The notes beneath the pieces were generated by a model that was not told the DNA's origin, did not search any database, and was given only the letters and a program-made list of their open reading frames with translations. Below, one piece after another: positions 22,765 to 36,400 of a stretch of 64,000 nucleotides of DNA. This stretch comes from Physcomitrium patens (lineage: Eukaryota; Streptophyta; Bryopsida; Funariales; Funariaceae): the NCBI RefSeq assembly GCF_000002425.4, contig NC_037255.1, forward strand, positions 4,245,477 through 4,309,476, given 5' to 3'. The translations under genes were made by a program, and so were the position numbers. Each line of letters starts with the position of its first letter. Position 1 is the stretch's first letter.

Positions 22765-25137
22765 TTACAGTGGTACCTCCCCAAAATCCTTAAATCCTTC
22801 AACAATCTTTGGCAATGGTTTCTCCCTCAACCTATCTCGATTCCGTTCATGGTTAGGAGGTACTATTAGAAATTATACAGCTTTCTTCCCATCTTCGCTC
22901 CGTACCCTTGCATAAGCAGAACCATCGTCAAGTACTTTTGTTTCCATCCGTGTTGCCGTAATATAAGGTTGTCCTAAAATCAACGAATAAGACGTTGTAT
23001 CTTGAACAAAGAAATGTTGCTCCGTCGCAACATCCCCAATCCGAATTTTGACATCTGGACAAGCTCCATATAATTCGCCCCGTATGTTATTAGCTGCTCG
23101 AATTGCCCATCCATGTTCCATATCAATTGGCCATTTTTGCTTCTTATAAAGATCTTTAGACATGAGATTTATTTCAGAACCATGGTCGACTAAAGCAACT
23201 ATTGGTTCTTCTATATCTCCTACTTTCACCAATACCTCAGTAGTTGCCCTTGCCCAATGCTTTCGAGTATAATGGCTCAAAGTTTCCATTTCCTTGTCAC
23301 TAGAATCTTCGAAACGTACTCGTTGATTATACCCATTCTTCTCATTTGTTGGTTGCTTGTAACCAATATCAACCTCTTCTTCATCTTTATATATTCTTGC
23401 ATCAATAGCATGACTCATTCCAGTTTCACCCATTAATTGCCTCTTTCGCTTAATGCTGTCAATGATAACATCATGAAACTCCTTCTTTGTAATTCCCAAA
23501 ACTTCTTTCAATGTGAATTCCACCTTAGCGTTTAATATACGCTCTTCCAACACCCCTTTCAAATTTGTTGCCGCTTCAATGTCAGAAAGTAGCTTATAAG
23601 CAATTGATTTGCTATTATCTTTTCTCTCCTTTGTTTTTTCTCCCAATGATGTTGAGGTATCCTTTAAAGGCAATTCTTATGAAGCTGCCTCCCGAGCCTT
23701 GTCTTCTCGAGTTTGTCTCTTAGAAGAATTTCCTTCTCTAGTATCATCAAAATTTCCTCGTCTCTTTTCTTCCATCAAAGCTTCATGTTGGCTCTTAGCA
23801 ATATATGCATGAACTGAAAGAGACTCAACAGGATCCTCCCAACCTGTTCTACCTCATATTGTAGTTGCAGTTCTCAATAACGCTTCTCGAGGTAATTTCC
23901 CTTCTTGCATTGTAGAAACGGTAGAAGCCCAAAACTCACTAGTTTCCGTACTTCCACCAATTTCATCATCTACTCTAGCACCATAACTTGCACTTTCTCG
24001 TGCTGCTGTTTCATGCTCTTTTAGGTAATCTTGAACCAATGCTCTCATTCTTCTCTTGCCAAAATTGGTTTGAAGAAGATCCTCCCTATCTTTCAATGCT
24101 ATCTTCCCATCTTTCCAGCAAATAATTCCCTGCCGTATCGCATTATTAAATTCATTGCAATCTTTTCTAGTGTGTGAAGCATCATCACACCAAATGCATC
24201 TTTGTACATATCCTTGTTTTGAAACATTCTTCGAATTGTTTGTAGAAGTATTCTCTTCAAGTCTTGCCAATTTGATTTGAAGATCTCGCATTCCTCGTAT
24301 AATTTTTTCTTTTCCCATATCTGCTTTCTTTGATAAGGATGCCGAAGGTTGAACTGTAGGCATTGTTGGTGGTGTTGTACGTATTGGAGCTTTAGGTGCT
24401 TGTACTGTTTTCGGAATATTGCTTCTATCCTTTCTCCTTTCTCTTTTTGTAAGCAACCCCATCGCATCTTCAATGTTCTTCCACTTCGTTGTTAATCCTT
24501 CATCTTCTTCTTTGTCTTCAAGAAGAAGTTCTAATTTCCCTTGCAATTCTCCATCAGCAGCTTGAAGAAATAGATCAACTTTGTTCGGCTCCAATGTCAA
24601 TTTTTCTACCTTCGAAAATTGAGAGTACTGCCTCTCAAATTCTCTTAGTAGCTCTGTTGCTTGCAAATTCTTATTGGGCCGTTCAATCCATTCCAGAAAC
24701 AGCTTCTTAGTAACGCAATCAGCATCTTCCAAGAAATATTCGTCTTTCAATGCATGTGAAAAAACCTCCCATGAATTCCCATAACGATCTGTAATCGATG
24801 TAATGTAGTCTCTTATCTCCGATATTGTGGCAAGTCCAAATAGTTCAACCATTTTCTTCTCAGAAACCTGATTTAATTCCATTTCACGAACATAACATCT
24901 TAAATACCTTGAAATATTCCTTCCAACAAATTGATCAATTTTATTGACCATTGCTTGCAATGCTTTGGTTGCCAAAGCTTCCTTTCGATCATTACTTTGC
25001 TGTTGCTGCATTGATAATGAGAAGGCTTGAAACATACTAGCAATAGACGGATCCATGTGCATACCTTGTCCTTTAGAAGAATCTCCACCAGAAACTCCTC
25101 CCAAAAATCCTTCAAAATTTTTATTTTTGTTTTCCAT
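22765..25137 (-). pseudogene. B2 Gag-protease
   Basis: It starts at an ATG (MENKNKNFEGF) about 70 bases inside the 5' LTR and runs 427 codons to a TGA at 23854. Compared with B1 this is CGA to TGA. Further stops are a TAA near 23677 (CAA in B1) and a TAA near 22870 (CAA in B1). The knuckle CIWCDDASHTRKDC and the protease VDHGSEINLMSK are preserved, and at the B1 nonsense site B2 keeps Trp. The frame ends GEVPL-TAA at 22765, from which pol must be entered in the -1 frame, exactly as in B1. Confidence 0.85.
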
Positions 25138-25207
25138 AAAATAAAGATAAAATCAACCGAAATCCAATACCTTCTACCTCAAGCTTTTACGTCGGGTTCA
25201 CCACTTT

Positions 25208-26431
25208 TGTCGTATTACGTGCTTTCTTGCTCGAGAACGCACCGGACGTCTGGCTGTAGAAGGTAGTATGGAGATTCGCCAATAGTCAAGCAGTCTATCA
25301 GTTTTTGACTGTTAGAATATAAACGACTGCAAGAATACACCGTAAATCTATACGGATGCCCTTCAACTGCTCGCCAAAGTCCTTTTTGTCCCGGTCGGTA
25401 GGTCTCTAATCGTTACAGAGAACCCCGAACAACCCAAACTGTTAATCTTCGATACCGCTTTGTACTTACAATCTTGTATCCACTGACTGTCTTGTTAGAT
25501 TAACCCAATAAATTTCATTCACTCCGCATACTCAATCCTATAGACACCCTTTTAATTCTTCAATCTCAGACGTAACTCGATTTCACAAAACAGTCAAGAA
25601 TAATCAAACCCACTTCATTAAAAATCCCGATTCACCATTACAACACTGACTTCAGCAACGATTGCCTCAGTCTTCCCAAAACCCTATGAAGAAAAAAAAC
25701 CCAATTCTCTGTCTTCTTTCCCCGCCCGAAGCATGAAGCTAGCTCTCTCGATCCAAAAAAAACCCCCCAAAAACTTATTCCCCCCCTAACCTTATCCTCT
25801 GAATTTCTTCAATCTTCCGTCTTGGATCCGAAATTGGCTCCCACCGTCAGAGCTTTCTCCTCCGTTTTTATCTTTAAGAGATCCATTTACCGAAAACAAC
25901 ATTCCCTGAAACGGCACAGAGAATAGGACAGCCTGAAACAGAATCGAAACCCCGTACTTGGGTCCACATTGAGTCCCCTGACCAATTCAGGTCTGATATT
26001 GGGTAAGATGCCCGTAGTAACCTGGATGTTTGCGTAATTGGATCAAATTGGTCCTTTGCGTGAGGCTGGCTGAGGCCCGTAGTAAGACCTGGATTTTTTC
26101 CTAATTAGACCGCATTGGGTTGTCCGACCAATGCAGGTCTCATATTGGGTAAGAGGACCTGGATTGGATTCTTGAAATTGGATCCAATTGGCTCTTCGAA
26201 CCAGGCTCACCCGTCATGTGAATTGGTCCTTTCTCTTCTTGCTGACTCCCGCTATTGGAATCGAACGGAGCATTTCAGTATGCCCCGGCTGACTGTAACG
26301 GGGTGATTGTACCTGGCCACTCAGTATTTGCACTGGAGTTGGTCGTTGCTCCCAATATTCGAGGTAACTGAACATTAATAAAAGTCCCCTTTCTTTATAT
26401 TTTCACGGTATACTCGTGTTACAACACGACA
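25208..26431 (-). repeat. B2 5' LTR (antisense)
   Basis: It runs from TGTCGTATTACGTG to GTTACAACACGACA on the plus strand, about 1224 bp. That is about 150 bp shorter than the B1 LTRs, through loss in the region holding the leader and the 31-bp repeats (around 25740-25860). Confidence 0.85.
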
Positions 26432-27894
26432 CCGCTCCATGAGCTTTGTCTCTTTGAGTTTGTTTCTTAAAAGAATTTCCTTCTCTTGTATCATCAAAAA
26501 AAAATTCTTCTCTTTTCTCCCATCAAGGACTTATGTTGGCTCTTAGCAATACATGCATGAACTAAAAGAGTCTCTGTTGAATCTTTCTAACTTGTTATAC
26601 TTTGTATTATAGCTGCAATTCTTAATAATGCTTTTAAAGGTATATTCTTTTTATATCGTAGAAATGGCCAAAGTCCAAAATCTTCTTGTTTCCACACTTT
26701 TGTCAAATTCATCATCCATCTTAATACCATAACTTAGACTTTCTTGTGTTGTTATTCTATATGCTACTAAATAGTCTTAAATCAATGTTTTTATATCTTC
26801 CTTGCCAAAATTGATTTAAATGAGGTCTCTTATATCTTTTAATGTCACCTTCCATCTTTTTAAAAAATAACTCCTTGTTATACCATATTACTAAATTTAT
26901 TGCAATCTTTTATAATATAAAAAACATCATCATATCAAATGCATCTTTGTACATACCATTATTCAAGAATAGCTTTTAAATTGGTTATAAAAGTTTTTTC
27001 TTCAAGTCTTACTAATTTAATTTGAAGATCCTACATACCACATATAATTTCTTCAACTCCCATATCTTTTCTCTTTGATGTAGACACTAGAAATTGGATA
27101 ATAGGCATTATTTATTGTATTGTATGCACTTGAATTTTAGGCACTTGTAATACTCTTGGAATATTAACCTTGTCTTTTCTCATCTCTCATTTTGTAAGCA
27201 AACCTTCATCATCTTTAACCTTTTTCTACTTCGTTGTAAATTCTTCATTTTCTTCTTTATCTTCAAGAAGCAATTCCAATTTTTCTTGTAAGTCTTTATT
27301 GGCTGCTTAAAGAAATAATTCAATCTTCTTTGGCTCCAATGTCAACTTTTTCACCTTGGATAATTAAAAATATTACCTTTCAAACTCTTTTAATAGTTCT
27401 ATTGCTTATAAATTCTTACTAGGCCATTCAATCTATTTTAGAAATAATTTCTTAGTAATACAATTAATGTCCTTTAAGAAATATTCAGCTTTTAATGCAT
27501 GTGAAAATATCTGCCATAAACTTCTATAATGCTTCATAATTGATATAATATGTTTTCATATCTTGAGTACCATAGAAAGTCCAAATAGTTCAATCATCTC
27601 TTATTCAAAGATCCAATTTAATTCTATTTTCCACACATAACATCTTAGATACTTTGAGATGTCTCTTCTATCAAATTAGTCAACCTTATTAACCACTGCT
27701 TGCAATACTTTGATTGCCAAAGCTTCTTTGCAATCATTACTCTACTATTGTTCCATAGATAATGTAAAAGCTTGGAACATTCTTGCAATGGTTCGATCCA
27801 TTTACATACCTTATCTTTTAGTAGAAACTCTAATAATAGCTCTATTCAAAGCTCCTTCTATAGCTCCTTCAAAATTCTTGCTCTTATTATCCAT
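26432..27894 (-). pseudogene. B-like gag remnant B3
   Basis: This is an old, AT-shifted minus-strand copy of the family B gag gene. It aligns base by base with B2 gag from about 23690 to 25137, from the CTTTGTCTCTTTGAGTTTG segment at the left end back to the ATG at 27892-27894. Many stops and small deletions are present and no ORF survives. The left end is cut off by B2, and the right end leads into a type C LTR at 27969. No B3 protease or pol is visible in the window. Confidence 0.8.
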
Positions 27895-27968
27895 TAAATA
27901 AATAAAAATAAAAAACAAGTAACTCCAATACCTTCCTCTTCAAGCTTTCACTTTGGATTCACTACTTA

Positions 27969-29597
27969 TGTCATATTATGTGTGTTCTTACATGAGAATG
28001 TACCAAGTATTTAAGTATAGAAGGTAAGTAGAAATGCAACAATCCTATCAAATTTAATAGAATCTTAAATAAAATTTAAATAAACCTTAATAATCTTAAT
28101 CAAACTTTGACCAATCCAAAATAAACTTAAAAGAAGTTATAAAAGAAATAAAAAAAAAAAAAAAAAAAAACTTTGCACTAATCTCAAAGAAAAATAACAA
28201 GAAATCTTAAAGAAATATAAAAATAATCTTTTAAAGAAATAAAAATAATCTTAAAAAAAATATTAGAAATAAAAAAATTTAAAGAAACAAAAAAGAATCC
28301 TAAAAAAATATTAATTAAATCTTAACCAAGTCCTGAGTCAAATCCTAATTGAAATCCTGATTAAACCTTAATAAAATCCTAATAAAATCCTAATAAAATC
28401 CTAAATCCTAGATAATTCCTAGACAAATCCTAATCAATTCTTAGTGAAGTTCTAAACCAAATTTCAAGCAAACCTTAATCCTAATTAAATCCTAGACTAA
28501 ATCCTAAGTCCTAATTAAATCATAAATAATCCTAAATCAAATCCTATAGCAAAATGGAACCTCAACAACTAACAATTGAATCATTGATATCAACTCAAAA
28601 TTTGCACACTTCATAATATCTTAGTTAGAAACAAGCACAAGAAAGGTGAAATTGATTGCACTTACCAATTGAAAGAAATGCAAGATAATCCAATCAGGTA
28701 TTAAGAAACCTTCTATTCCAACCTAAATGTTAAACTTCCAACACCAATACCTCTTTCTTGAACAATTGAATTACTCTCGAATTCCACTTAAACATTAGAA
28801 ATCAAGTCTAATATCCTTAAAATAAAAATAATAAAAATAAATTAAAAAAAATAAAATCACTTCAATCTAATTGACAAATTGTTGAAGATCTTAAAAACAT
28901 TCATTGACCTTCAAACTCCAATTTTTGAGACCTCAACCTACAAAATCATTTACATACTTTGATCTAACTATTTGATTGATGTCAAAATTTGCACACACAT
29001 TTATAACTAGCACACCAACACTTTGTCCAAAATTCATCTATACATACACTAAAAAACTCAAGAAATCCTTAAATTTGTAAACATATTTCTATTTCTCAAA
29101 ATCTAAACCAATCAAGAATATCACTAACTTTGAAAATCCTTCAAAAACTCAATATTGATTAAAGTAATATAAAACCAATGCCCAAAAATTCCTCCCCAAG
29201 TCTGCTGTCAAATTCTACTCTCTAATCTACTAAAGAATCCCAAAGTCATGGATAAGCATGGTTTTATGGCTTGGGATTTGATTTCGACTAAGGTTAACAA
29301 CTGGTCATCTCTGAGAATCAATTTTTGATAATTTGAGGTAATTTTTTACTTTATCCTATTATTAATTCTCTCCTAAACATGTCTATATTAATTTCTTATC
29401 TCATTTACTTTGATTTGGCTCATTTATGCCTCTATAAAGTAAATAGAAGTCCCTTCTACAAAAAAACAGCATTAAGACTAAATCTTTTACTATCTTTCTA
29501 ACTTTCATCCTTATTTTTCTACATCTTTTTGCTAGGCTCTTTTATAATAACATCCATATTTTTATTTTTCGCTATTTAGTCATGTTATCACACAACA
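27969..29597 (-). mobile_element. Type C LTR of B3 (antisense, about 1.63 kb)
   Basis: It begins TGTCATATTATGTGTG, the position and form of an antisense B LTR end, and finishes ...TTATCACACAACA. It lies directly upstream of B3 gag in the minus orientation, so it is the 5' LTR of B3. It is extremely AT-rich, with repeated AATCCTAA-type blocks around 28300-28560 and an A21 run near 28150. Related LTRs occur at about 39386-40140, 41826-42786, 55540-56030, 58660-59390, 61813-62527 and 62528-63949. Confidence 0.7.
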
Positions 29598-29598
29598 A

Positions 29599-29870
29599 TG
29601 TGGATAAAATTGATATCCATGCATAACAAAATAAAATCAAATCATTAGTAAGAATATTATACATAATAAGAATATCTACATAGTAAGGGTATGAGAGCAC
29701 GTAGAGAATATCAAGACTTTATGCTTGAAGTATAGTTTGAATAAAATGTAAAAGATAGAATCATGCAAAAAGAATACCTCAAAAATAACAGCTTGTATTG
29801 TATATATACCATTTCTATTATCAAATAATATAATTCTTTCTCTTATTTAACTCTATATTGAATTTTAACA
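29599..29870 (+). mobile_element. Possible short solo LTR (copia-like, weak)
   Basis: A 272-bp block starts TGTGGATAAAATTG and ends GAATTTTAACA, with a TATATATACC stretch and a TTCTTTCTCTT leader, and is followed by CTGGTATTG. The layout resembles a small copia-type LTR, but no target duplication or pol sequence supports it. Confidence 0.25.
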
Positions 29871-30421
29871 TAAACTGGTATTGTTGAATTTTCATAAATG
29901 GCTGAAACTTGATGGTCGAGTTCTTTTTAGCAATAACAAAACTTCACGTGCTCCATCAGAGCATTTTGCTACAACATTAAGCAAAGAGGATACTACATTC
30001 ATAGTATCTAAGCATGTGAACATGCAGAATAGTCCTCAATCTATTGATTTTCCCTTTAGTGTATCCATCTTACAGCAGAAATATTAAGTACTTAATATTC
30101 TTATGTTATTGATGATCTGCTCTTGTGCACAAAAAGCAACTAACCAAAGTGATAATCCCCGTTCATGCCCAAAACTATCACTCATGAAGGATCCTCTTGA
30201 AATATCCTTTCGACACTTTATCAGTACGACCATGTCAACTTTTTCCTATGCAACATCATGTCTGCACGCATGATTTAACCTCGAGACAATGCACGAACGT
30301 GCAAACAAACTCGAATACTTTAGCAATTTGAATTATTGAGAATAATGGGTACAACTGAAATAATACATGGAAGGAAAGACAAAAAAAATATATATATTTA
30401 GTAGTGACTTCAAGATGGAAA
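29871..30421. other. Spacer and probable VHA-a 3' untranslated region
   Basis: A 68-codon ORF at 29881-30087 on the plus strand resembles nothing I know. The part adjoining the stop codon at 30422 is presumably the 3' UTR of the minus-strand V-ATPase gene. I could not find a clear antisense AATAAA signal. Confidence 0.35.
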
Positions 30422-33400
30422 CTATAGATCATCTTCTTCAAAGAGTGTTTTGAATGAAAACGGATGAAACTTGTAGCCATCTCCTTGATAGAACTTGCCC
30501 TGGAACTCCACCCAATGAAGACGCAGTGCATGAAGAAAGGCACTCAATGTCTCCATACACAACAACACAACAACAGTTGCATTTGCAAATACGATCAGAC
30601 CAATTAGTCTAATAATCGGATTTGTGTACCTGCAAGAATGGCAATCCTTAGTATTCACGAATATGAAGAAAACTCTACTGTCCACACTTGCAGAAATTCA
30701 AATTTTTTTATCGGTTTATAACTTAAACCTAGAACCACATGAATGAAACATGCAGAATATAACAGGTTGACTTTCATTTAGCCTAGTGCTAATAAAAGAC
30801 GTACCGATACTCTACGTTTGCCTGCACTACCAATGACACTGGGAAGAAAATTCTTAAGCTCGAATGGCAACGCAGACAGCATCCAATACATAGTTAAAAA
30901 AAACTTACTCCCAAGCGAACATGAGAACACGGTCATAAAACACCGCAGAAAGCTGTGCGTGTGCAAGACTGCAGGCCAAAAGTCCTAGAAAAGATCAGTC
31001 GAGAGAGCATGAACCATGTCGATACAGAACAATTTTTTTGCAGCTGGTAACACCACGTCAACACGTTAAAAAGAGTTAGCACAAGACTTTCTAAATGGAA
31101 CAAAGTAATAACAACACCTAAGAGAATTACCTGAGCGCCCACAGCCGCAGATAGGAAGCAGTGTTGGATACAGAATTCAACACAAACTCAATAGTGTGAA
31201 TCATTTGGTGCACAAAAACTTCACTAAACTCGAACTCCTCTTCGTCATGCTCAACGTCGACTTCCAAATCAGTTGATTCGGTATCAGACTCTCGCAAAAA
31301 TCCGTAAGTTCGCCCATGCATTTTCTGTTCAATCCAGTCAGCACAACATTTTAGCCTGCTTCGATAAGAAATCCTTTTATGACATCCTCATAAGAATCAA
31401 AACCAACAGAAGAATTTGCAGACCCTAAGGATTTAGACGACGTAAACATGTAAAAGAAGGCAAAACATACTTGACATGGAATATTTACGTGTTCTACCGA
31501 CGTTAACTGGCATTAGTAAAGGCTCGAGAATACTTGTCATACAACAAAAGCAGAAGGATCAATTACAGTTCATCAACTTTGAACCGAGACTTAAAAAGTG
31601 AATTTACAGAAGCACTTTGTAAATGTCAGAATATCTTGTGTACACATGAAACAGAAAAACCTCAAGACAACATGAGATACGGACGAGTGCTTCATTAGAA
31701 GGTCGAAAAGTAAGCGGCAGAGGAAGAGATTTGCACCTGAATATGCTGCTTTCGCATAATCAGGGGCTTTGGAAACAACATCCAAGGAACAGCAACCAGG
31801 GCTACTAAAAGCAGCACAATCTGCAAACAAATAAAACATAAACTTTACATAACTCACCAGAGTTGGGTGTTGACGCGACCTCCAATTATGCAGCTCAAAT
31901 TATCTAAATATAGTAAACAAGGCTGAACCACATCGCAAAATCTTTGACTCAGAGAGAATAATCGTAATACCGTAATACCTGAACATAAGTTTGCCCAATG
32001 AAGAGCTGGTTCTCTCCTAGGTCCTCAGTAGGACTTAAAAACATATAAATCATGATATGGTACAAATCAGGCTTGCTTCCTTGGCACCACTTCAGGATTA
32101 TCAGAAACGAAAGATAGCCAAAGAGAGCGTTGAGAAACAACAGCTGCGGAATAAACTGATACCTGTGTTCAACACATCAAATGAGAACATCCGTAAACAT
32201 TTTTTCTGCATACATAAAAATTTCATTACGAACTTCATATTCACTTCAACTGATTAAAAAGAACACACAAACTACCAATTTCCATATTTGGAATCATCTC
32301 TACAAGCAATCAAACTCGAACTTGGGGCATGTCTGTAACCTGATTGTAAAGCACTAAACTTCGATACTGAATGCAGGTATCTTGCAAATATCTGGAAAAT
32401 GGCTAGATGGATTTACCAAACATCAAGTGCACTGCGAAAATATCTAGCATTGAAATAGCTCAATAGAATTCCCAGGTTCATCTGACAAATGCCCAACAGA
32501 ATTGACATCTTCATCTTTAAGGAGTTGGTAAATGGGAGCTCTGAGCGTGATCCATGCCAAATAGGATCTATTCCAAATGCATAAGGCTCATAAGACCATT
32601 TCTCCACTCCCGACGTAGTCGCCGTCCTAAAATCAGATATAACCAAACCAACTTAACTAATTGATTCGGAAACTGGTGCTGAAGCTAAGAAGCACACAAC
32701 AAATTTCTAAAGGACTACGGGAGGAGAGCCCAAAAAAGACATTACACAGCTTTCAAGCTTCTCTAAGAAACTAAACGACCACAAATAACATACTACTGAA
32801 AGGAACTTACGGGCAATTCTTGACAGAGTACTGTGGGTCCGGACACTGATACGCTGATCCCCCAAAAAATCCAAATGAAACTGAGAAGAACTCGTTATAA
32901 ATGAAACCGGTGTAAATAGAGAACATAGCCATCAAGAGAATCACGTAACGACCTCCATATGCCATCTCCATAGTATCGCCAAGTTTCTGCAGTTACAATT
33001 CTGAATTTTAGGTTATCACAGATCTCAAATGTCACCTAAATCTTGAAGCAAAGGGGGGTTAAGATGATGTGAACAAAAAGAAAAATTCTTAGATCACCAA
33101 GGATTCTACTGTGTGCAGGGGAATATATTCCACTTTAGAAAATTACCTTGCTTCCAAGTTTCTTCTCATTCAATACGAGATAAAGTGCCCCCAGAAGTAA
33201 GCAGATTCCATGGCCCCAGTCACCAAACATAACAGCGAACAGGAATGGAAATGTTATTATGGTAAAACAACCAGGATTTGCCTCCTGATACCGCCCCACT
33301 CTGTACATGTTTAAATGATCAGTACCGTGTGAAAGAAGCAAAAATATGACCACAATCGCTTGACAGTTAAAAATAGCAAAAATCACAGACCAGCTTCTCC

Positions 33401-36400
33401 TCGACATAATTATACTGATCACCACACCTACCCATAAGCTTCTACAATTTCTTGAAAAGCACTTGTGAACTTGTTTGTTTCGAAGTAACTGGGCGGTGTT
33501 TCCTTTGTGTGAAGCACTTGAAAGATCGTATTCACTTGAGAGTTGCTGACGTGTGCAGCTCTTTGAAGAGCATCATGAATCTAAACTCCCAAATCCAAAA
33601 TGAAACAACTAATCAATACAAGTGCACAAAAGTTTATAAACAATAAATAACTGCAAACATTTAAAAAGGATTTCCTCATGTTTATTATTACAAAAATGAA
33701 GAGGGAGGTTAGGTTCACCTTGGGCTTGGCAGAGACAGGGCACCAACCCTCAGCTACCAGGCACTTGCGAGTGACATCAATACTCAACATATTGAGCGTG
33801 ACATACACTGCCTTCTCACGTCTCACCTACAGTAGCGAAAAACTAGCGAATTTCAAGAATAACCCTAAACCGAAGAAGATAAATTCAAAGAATTTTTTTC
33901 ATCTTTGAACTTTTGGATTCAAAACTAATACCTTTGGATTCAAAATATTCAAAGAACATGTAAAAAAAGAAGTGGGGATATCCATGTGATCAACAATGTG
34001 CCTCACCATAACAGCCCATTTTTCAAGATTGTATCCAATGCTGTTAAAAACATTGTCTCTGTGGTGAATACCAGCATCAAGCGTACTTTGCAGCTCAACC
34101 AGCCTCATATCGACCTACAGAATAAAAAAGCTAGAGAATGACTAACATGTTTTGAACAATACAAATCTGCATACTCTACATCAACATCACACAATCCAGA
34201 ATTAATATCCAGTATACAAATAGTACACTTTGTGGGTTACAACTGAGGATACCTGAGAACTCTCAAAACGCCAGAAGCTCTAGAAGTCAACATAATACAA
34301 TAAAAACGTACAATTCAATAATAGGATGTAGTGTCAGAACATCCAATCCACCCTTGATCTGGGATGGAAAAAGAGATCAATTTAGAACTTGGACTTCAAG
34401 ACAATTCTTTAGTTAAGTAAACAAGAAAACACAAATGAAGTCGTAGATTTGGTACCTCAGACTTCATCTGTCGCTGCCTATTTGGATCGTCAGGGAAATG
34501 ATAGCGATTGGCTCCAAAGGCCTCACAAATCTTAACAACCTTTGTTCTGGCGCGCTCTCCAGAGAAAAACAATACAAAAACTGTTTTCTCCACCTACATT
34601 TGGCCAATTGTAGATGTTACTCAAAGGAAAGCAATTTGTGATCCCAAAGAACGTCCAAATTGATCCACGGTTCCACACAGTTTGTGTTATGTATGGGCAG
34701 AGTACTTTAAGACCGAAAAATTCGGCCATTTTCTGTATCTAAAATTCTAGACATAACAGAACACACTGCACCCTTTCTCTTCACCTCTCTTTATGACGGG
34801 TACTTCACCCTTCTTCTGCCAATTTCCCTCCAAATTTTCAACGGGTACAAACAAAGTTGGACTTATTCATTAATGAAAGTGGCACACACTACATAAAATG
34901 AACAGAATCTCGATGTTTGTGTAATGTATAAGTGAAAAAAGAGATTATCACGGTCTAAATCTCAATATGAGAGTTAGTAATCAGCAGACCTTTTCACCAG
35001 TGGCTGGATCCAAAACCGCATCCTCGATTGGAGCTTGTTTCAAAAACATGTTGCCTCGCGTAGCTCGGAAAATAATACGCTCAAAAGATGCAGCTTTAGC
35101 CTTAGAAATCAAACCTGTAACAAAACCTAATCTGGCTTGCTTTGAGGGGTCGGTCTGCATCTCCTGTGGGAATCACCCAATAGATGACATTGCCTTTACA
35201 CGGGATAGAGAAGTAGAAGAGCAATAAAATACACAAGGATTGCAATGAAAGAAAGCTATTTCAAAACCGAGACAATCTTAGATTCACATTCATGTCATAA
35301 TTGAAGCACACTGCACCTGCTCTTGTAGAAGTGGGTAATCAACGGCTTCTTCAATAGAAGAACCATTCTCAGTATCTGCTCCTTGGTGTTGTACAGTACT
35401 TGCTGCATCTCTCGCGGAACCGAACAAAACACCAGCCTATCCACAGAAAACAATGCAATGATTCAACTGACATATATGAGGCAACAAAAATGAATTAGAG
35501 GAGTACTCATGCAAATATTCTTGCCAAGGTCAGCATCAAATGTATGTGCAGAAGAAACCAGAAGGTATACTTCATACTAAGCCGTCAAATAGTATACAGC
35601 GTTCATTACTTCCATCCAGACCAGCCACTACAGCAGTGGACAATATTTTAAGGTATGACACCAACTTCTGATCCCAACATGCACTCAATCTTGTCTGCAG
35701 AGTTCGGATCTGATACCTTGTGCAGTACCAACTGGAGCTCCGTAAGTTCACTATGGGTGCGTTGAAGTCTATCCGTATTTGCATTGATCTCTAGCAACTC
35801 AGCCTCGAGTTCCGTGAGTTTCGTCTCCAGCTCATTCAAATTGATATCTTTGTCCGTTAAAGGTCTGTATGAAGATGTTTTACCAGATTTTGCAATTTGG
35901 TCCTGAATGTAACGTATTTTCCTTCCCATTTCTCCACATCGCTTGAGCTAAAAATTGCAACGCAAGGTTAAAAAACTTGACCAACAAAAAGTGTGAAAGA
36001 CGCAAAAAAATGCTCAAACAATATCGGATGAAGGCAATAAACAAGCTTTTAGGCAGTGGCAACCAAAAACGGACTTTGACGGATGTCGGAAAACCCACCT
36101 GGTTAGCATAGGTTCGCTGGAATGGACTTTTCTCTGGATTTAGCTACCATGTCAAGCAGCAGGCACTGGTAAGGAAGAAAAACTCGTATACGGTAATAAC
36201 TATAATATTGAAAATTTTGTTGTTTCATCAGCACAGGAAAATTACAATGCGACTCTTCGCTCAGCGCTATTTGAAGCATGTTTTTTTGGAAGCATTTTAT
36301 TCACCCCAGGAGGCAGACTGCGGGGAAACAGAGATATATTGTTCTTCCAAGTTATGCTTCTTTTGCAAACATAAAACGCTATTTATGAATGTCAAACGGA

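Larger units (their letters stand above)
9097..26431 (-). mobile_element. Family B Ty3/gypsy element B2, split by B1
   Basis: B2 is a complete minus-strand LTR retrotransposon: 5' LTR 25208-26431, primer site, gag-protease, pol, polypurine tract, and a 3' LTR in two pieces (18868-19230 and 9097-10135). The 3' LTR is split by B1 at 10136-18867. Removing B1 restores a continuous LTR of about 1.4 kb. The internal region of about 5.98 kb is collinear with that of B1 and very similar to it. Outer flanks are GCGT on the left and CCGC on the right, so no clean target duplication is visible; the left neighbour is family A and the right neighbour is the older B3 remnant. Confidence 0.85.

Noticed and set aside
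28300..28560. Possible CRISPR or satellite array (repeated AATCCTAA blocks)
   Set aside because: Spacing is irregular, units are degenerate, and the same pattern occurs in other type C LTRs; it is low-complexity LTR sequence in a plant genome.
7637..29597. The 7637-8970 LTR as the lost 3' LTR of B3
   Set aside because: Family A pol is found on both sides of it with a 4-bp duplication, so it is an independent solo LTR.
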